NCBI GenBank assembly: GCA_033065855.1
Contig: JAVXUO010001770.1
Location: forward strand, 62,001 to 126,000
Direction of reading: 5' to 3'
Origin: Escallonia rubra
Taxonomy: Eukaryota; Streptophyta; Magnoliopsida; Escalloniales; Escalloniaceae
Length of the DNA: 64,000 nucleotides
This document shows positions 59,240 through 64,000 of the stretch, piece by piece. The first letter of the stretch is position 1; every line of letters starts with the position of its first letter. The notes below the pieces were generated by a model. The model saw only the letters and a list, made by a program, of their open reading frames with translations, ran no database searches and was not told the origin of the DNA. Position numbers and translations under genes: made by a program.

Positions 59240-61440
59240 TTTATTTATTTATTTTTTTGGTGCAATGTCCTTTATTTCATAGGAAAATCCCTACTCTTTA
59301 CAATATTTCATCACATACAACGAATACAAATTTTGTACTAGTACATCTATATAAGTAATGTTGGGCACAGATTCCACATCTCACATAACTGTCTATTTAT
59401 CCTTCAAGTTTTTCCCAGCTCAAGATGCAGTTCTTGATCCAGCCCTCTATTTGTGCAATGATCATTCATGTACTGCTGTTTTGCTGAATAAAAGTTTCTT
59501 ATTCATGGCCTCCCAAATACAATATACTGTAACTGGTAATGCCAATTTGCTCAGTCTACTTCTCATACTTTTCCCTCTAAACTGCTGACATGTCTGCTGG
59601 AAAAAGGTATCCCATGAATCCATGGTCCCCTCCACATGTAATATGTTTGTCACATTCTTCCATACTTCTTCGAAAATAGGGCATTGCATAAAAAGGTGGT
59701 CAATATTCTCTTGGCGTTGCGGTCAATATTCTCTTGGTGTTGCTCGCAGAATACAGTTGTGTCCTTCATAATGACATTCCAAGTTTAAGCCTCTCTTTGG
59801 TTCTCATTTTTTTCTTGCATACTAACCATAGGATAAATGCACATTTTGGTATATGAACAAGAAACCATATAATCTTCCACCAAGGTACTTTCTGTCCTCT
59901 ACTTCTCATAGCATTCCAAGCAGATTGCACTACGAAATTTACATGTGAGGTAATTGTCCAGTATGGTTGATCACTTTGAATGATATCAGGGATTGGAGTT
60001 TTATGGATTTTGGCTGTTAGATCCCTGAGTGCCAGAGATCTTGGAGGCAACATATTCCATCCTCCGGTAAATAGTATGCTACTAACCTTTGCTTCTAAGT
60101 TACTGTCAGCATCATACGCTACTCTGTATCCATATCTGTGTACCAATGGTCCCTCTGGCATTTAATTATCCAGCCATAACCAAGTTCCCTCTCTATTTCC
60201 AATTTTATACTTGACAAACTGTTGTATTCTGTCCCTTATCTTGAGTTTTTCCAGCCAAGCCCATAAAGTGTCCACTGGAGCTTTGAAGGTCCATAAATTC
60301 ATGTGCTTTATGATGTATGTGTGACACCACTTTACATATAAGGAATCCGTTTTCCTTGCTAGATCCCATATATGCTTACTAATTACAGCATGATTCCACT
60401 CAGTTAGTCTTTTGAGCCCTAAGCCACCCTCCTGCTTAGGTAGACATGTGTCTTTCCATGCTACTTTTGCCCCCTAACATTTTGTTTCTTTTCCATGCCA
60501 TACAAAAGCTCTGATAAATCCTTCAATTTTAATTTCTGAATGATCTGTTTTGGCAATACAAATATTGGGCACCAGTAGACCTGCATACTCAATAAGACAG
60601 ATTTGGCAAATTGTCCCCTACCTGCATATGATAGAAGTCTGCTAGACCAACTTGTGATTTTCTTCAAGAGTTTCTCCAATAAGACTTGACAATCAGAAAT
60701 TTTCAGTTTGGTAAATGTTAAAGGCACACCCAAATATGTTACAGGTAATGTACCTAATGGAATTCCCAGTATCGCTGCCATATTCTCAACATTTTCATTA
60801 CCAACACCAGCTATGTAGATGGCACTTTTCTGTAAGTTAGGCACTGGTCCTGACATGCTGCCAAAGTCTTGTATTGCTTCCTTTAGAATTATAAGTGATG
60901 TATGATCAGCTTGAGCTAGTAGGAAAACATCATTAGCAAAACACACATGGCTAATTTTTGTGTGTGCCACACTTAGCATGATATTTAAGTCATCTCTGCT
61001 TGCATACTTATCAAGAATCTTTGTGAAAACTTCCATGACTAATACGAACAGGTAGGGTGACAGGGATCAACTTGTCTTGATCCCCTTTTGCTTGAGAAGT
61101 AAGCTTCTATTGTTCTATTAAAGTTTATTGAAAATCTAGCTGTTGTGATACAATCCATTATCCAAGTGATGTATTTCCTAGAAAATTTCAAGCATTCCAT
61201 CACCATTATTAGAAAACTCCAATTCACTGTGTCATATGCCTTCTGAATGTCAATTTTCATTGCACATCTTGGTTCCCCCTGTCCATGGTATCCCCTTACC
61301 AGCTTTTGCATAAGCAATATATTATCAGCTATGTTTCTTCCTTTCACAAAAGTAGCCTGTTGTTGACTAATTATTTGAGGCAGAATCCTTCGCAATCTAA
61401 ACTCTGTAAGCTTAAATTTCAAAGACATGAGCATAGTTCT
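59240..61440 (-). mobile_element. 5'-truncated L1-type LINE
   Basis: The 3' end lies at the left, where the plus strand has a T-rich tract (59237-59261). The element reads leftward from about 61440, where homology ends within the RT domain. The first ORF and endonuclease are missing, as is usual for 5'-truncated LINE insertions. Target duplications could not be established. Confidence 0.8.
59462..61434 (-). pseudogene. LINE reverse transcriptase and zf-RVT domain, broken
   Basis: Order on the minus strand: RT fingers/palm QATFVKGRNIADNILLMQ and KIDIQKAYDTVNW (61345-61220), then after a frameshift near 61037 MEVFTKIL, the catalytic box reading FANDVFLL (about 60940-60917) and the thumb YLGVPLTFTKLKI. 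The zf-RVT-like C-terminus has WTITSHVNFVVQSAW, VPWWKIIWF and IPKCAFILWL (60000-59810), and finally CPIFEEVWKNV (59690-59655). The catalytic box is normally FADD; the first aspartate is asparagine here (codon 60934-60932), which should inactivate the polymerase. Several frameshifts and a gap around 60200-60460 are present. Confidence 0.85.
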
Positions 61441-61643
61441 TGAGTTGTACAGAGCTTCACAAATGACTGTGTTGGAGCAAGTACCAAACCTGGAAAAGTT
61501 ACATGGATGGACAAGCTCTTTTCTGAAGCGCCAACTATTAAACCATGCAAGTCAAGATCAAAGAGTGCACAAAGAGGTAATTAAGTCTTTTTACTCCTCT
61601 TCTTTCCTTAGTATTTTTTATTCTGACGGAGGAGACTAACGTT
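61441..61643. other. short spacer, nothing recognised
   Basis: Sequence between the LINE truncation point and the Copia-3 LTR. Confidence 0.4.
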
Positions 61644-62427
61644 TGTTGGAGTATTTTAACAAAAATTTATCTTCTATTTTCAAAAATAATTTTGCAAAAA
61701 ATATTAGAGTTTTGAGTAACATCGTAAGTGCTTTAGTCCCAAATTGCGCAAAAATGGTAAGTAATGGTTTTCTTACATACTTAAACTTTTGGAAAGTACT
61801 TCTCCCACATTGGCCATTATAAAACACTTTAAGATGTATATAAGATGACTCCTTGGCCTCTTAGTAAGATGTGCTTGAGTCTAAGACTCACACGGGCATT
61901 GGGGAAAGGACAAGTAGGGGAGATACAGCTCGTACGGGACTATAGCTTGACTATTTATACTAGAAAATATAACTGTTGGGCAACAGTCGCATTTTTTTAT
62001 TACACGACGATCATATTTTTTACTGTAGCATTTTATTCTGAAATGAATTTCAGATTTATTTCTTTGTAATAGATTTGCAACAGCTTTTTTTTCACCTATA
62101 AAAAGAGACTTCACCCTCACTTTTTTTCTATCTTGCTCTTTGTATTTTGATTTCTCTATACACTTAAACTTGTGGGAAATTTTGGTAAGGTATCGAGTGA
62201 AGCTTCTGCTTCATTCATTTGTGCAAAATTACGAGTGAAACAACAGTGAGAGCTGGGCTGTTGTATCCCGGAGGCGACGCGTTGATAACCTTGCTGAACC
62301 GGTGGTAATCCAAAGGGGTACGAATCATCTTAAGGGCGCGACCTAGTCCATGCCTCAGCCAGCTATTTTTACACTAATTTTTGGAGTTGTTCTTGCCTGT
62401 TTCTTGCAATAATTTCAACAATTTAAG
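61644..62427 (+). repeat. Copia-3 5' LTR and leader (approximate)
   Basis: It begins near TGTTGGAGTATTTT, contains CCCACATTGGCCATTATAAA (61804-61823) and a CTATAAAAAG TATA box (about 62096-62105), then a GC-richer leader before the gag ATG at 62428. The exact LTR end and primer site were not identified, and the 3' LTR is outside the window. Confidence 0.55.
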
Positions 62428-64000
62428 ATGAGTTCGATGGCGGATTCCATCATGTCTTCTGCTACTCCTGCTGCCAACTAGAATGACTTGAATAAGCCAT
62501 TTTGAATTGGTGGACAAAACTTCAAAAGGTGGGCTAGCAAGGTATTGTTCTATCTAAAGTTGATAAAAGTAATTGTGGACTTTTAACCGCCAAAAATCCA
62601 ATGAAGGTGGACACAAAAGATATGAGTGAGGAGGAATTGGCGGAGCATGAAAAATATGCAGCAAAGTGGGAAAACGATGAAGAAGATTGTCGTAATTATT
62701 TACTCAATTGTCTTTCCCATGAATTTTTATGATTATTATTCACATACTTACAATTTTGCGAAGAGAATGTGGAAAGCATTATAGCAAAATTACGACACCG
62801 AGGAAGCCGAAAAAAGAGTACACATGTAGCCATTTTTTCAACTACAAAATGTTGGAGAACGTATCAGTTGTAGCTCAGATGCACAACCTCCAGATGATTG
62901 TGAATGTATCGGTTGAAGCTCAGGTGAACGACCTCCAGATGATTGTGCATGAAATCATCTCCGAAGGAATCCAAGTATATGAACAAATGCAAGTGGCTTC
63001 CATCATAGACAAGTTGCCGAATTCGTGAAAGAAGTTCCAAAAAGGCCTCCTCACAAGCAATCAAAACTATCAATTGTCAACCTTATGGCATGGCTTTAGA
63101 TTGAGTAGGAAGCAAGAAAGCAAGACAAGAAGAATGAAGCGCTTGCCAACAACACTCATGCCAACCGTACAACACCAACAACCACCAAGGTAGCAGTAAT
63201 GCCAACGGTAATGGTGCTAAGGTAAACTTCCTAACGTCGAGTGATAGCGCTCCTAAAGGTCAAAGGCAAAATCATATTTTGAACTCTAGAGGCAAGCATA
63301 TGAAAAACAAAGGTTTTAAAAATCAACACTCTTCCTTTGCCTCAAAGAAGTGGAATCAAAGAAAGTTTTCCAATCGTGCAAATAGAAACAAGAAAAATAA
63401 AATCCAAATAACAATTCCAGCAACAATTTTTCAAATAAAGGTTTTGCAAATGTGCATGTTTTATTTGTGGAAAACAAGGGGACCATGCTAGAAATTGTCG
63501 TCATAGAAAACTTGGTTCAATTCCACAAGCTAATGTTACCGAGGAACCACTTGTTGCTATAATTTCAGAAAAAATGTGGTTGTACATCAAGAAGATGGTG
63601 GGCCGACTCTGGGACATCAAGACATGTGTGTCATGATAAAAATCTGTTTCAAAACTATATCCCGGTGGAAACAGAAAAAAAAACGTTTTGCTTAGTGATT
63701 CCCACTCTACAAAAGTCTTAGGCATGGGAGATGTTATTCTTAAGTTTACCTCGGGTAGAATTTTGACCCTTAAGGACGTGTTACATACTCCGGATATTAG
63801 GAAGAACTTGGTGTCCGGTTATCTACTCAACAAGGCAGGATTCAAGGAAACTTTCAAGTCCGATCAATTAGTACTGTCAAAGAACAGTATGTTTGTTGGT
63901 AAAGGCTATGCATGTGATGGTATGTTTAAACTCAATGTTGAAATGAATAAAGCATCTACTTTCATTTATATTGTGTCTTGTGTGAATACTTGGCATGCTC
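62428..64000 (+). pseudogene. Copia-3 gag, protease and start of pol (runs off the window)
   Basis: The ATG at 62428 begins MSSMADSIMS. Gag blocks F.GGQNFKRWASKVLFYL (about 62510), MKVDTKDMSEEELAEHEKY-like text and FVKEVPKRPPHKQSKLS are scattered over frames. The zinc knuckle CFICGKQGDHARNC (about 63460) has Asp where the metal-binding His is expected. The protease motif DSGTSRHVC is at 63605-63631. After another shift come [37 protein letters not shown] and the beginning of the pre-integrase region (NTWHA at the edge). Stops and shifts throughout gag show it is dead. Confidence 0.8.

Overview
This is plant nuclear DNA, most likely from a eudicot with a repeat-rich genome. The evidence is a spliced CYP71D-type cytochrome P450 gene, plant-type Ty1/copia and Ty3/gypsy retrotransposons primed by initiator tRNA-Met, an Ac-like hAT transposon, an L1-type LINE and Mutator-like elements. 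Most coding capacity belongs to decayed mobile elements. I see one convincing host gene (CYP71D-like, 15060-16842), one truncated tandem copy of it (18397-18666), and one broken alkenal-reductase pseudogene between them (17155-17525). The species cannot be named from the sequence.

Left part (1-14.9 kb): two exon-like pieces of an unrecognised gene or retroelement are separated by a reverse-oriented solo-type LTR (671-1946). A second LTR of that family lies in the opposite orientation at 5670-7071. An unrelated LTR copy (3500-4747), a minus-strand LTR fragment (7209-7600), a 66-79 bp minisatellite, LINE tails and a 333-bp tandem duplication follow.

Centre (14.8-33.6 kb): the P450 gene and its 5' flank were duplicated. 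The duplicate is cut off by a nest of elements. Copia-1 (minus) sits in the P450 copy, Gypsy-1 (plus) sits in Copia-1, Copia-2 (plus) sits exactly over the gag start of Gypsy-1, and a hAT element sits in the pol gene of Copia-2. Copia-2 and the hAT keep clear target-site duplications, so the order of events can be read: P450 duplication, Copia-1, Gypsy-1, Copia-2, hAT.

Right part (33.6-64 kb): minus-strand copia and gypsy gag remnants; an almost perfect 297-bp SMART/TRIM-type LTR element (38072-38368); two further LTR families; a gag-only, apparently Tat-lineage element (42639 to about 54650) whose LTRs carry an 85-bp minisatellite of differing copy number and whose interior holds gypsy fragments and two small nuclear-rDNA-like fragments; a Mutator-like element nested in another (55194-57076), carrying a captured 5'-UTR-like and coding-like piece expanded into a 135-136 bp minisatellite; a 5'-truncated LINE (59240-61440); and a third copia element running off the right edge.

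The genes do not form a shared pathway. The P450 is probably an ER-bound specialised-metabolism monooxygenase, and everything else records insertion, nesting and decay. The best candidates for something new are the nested Pack-MULE-like minisatellite carrier, the SMART element and the gag-only element.
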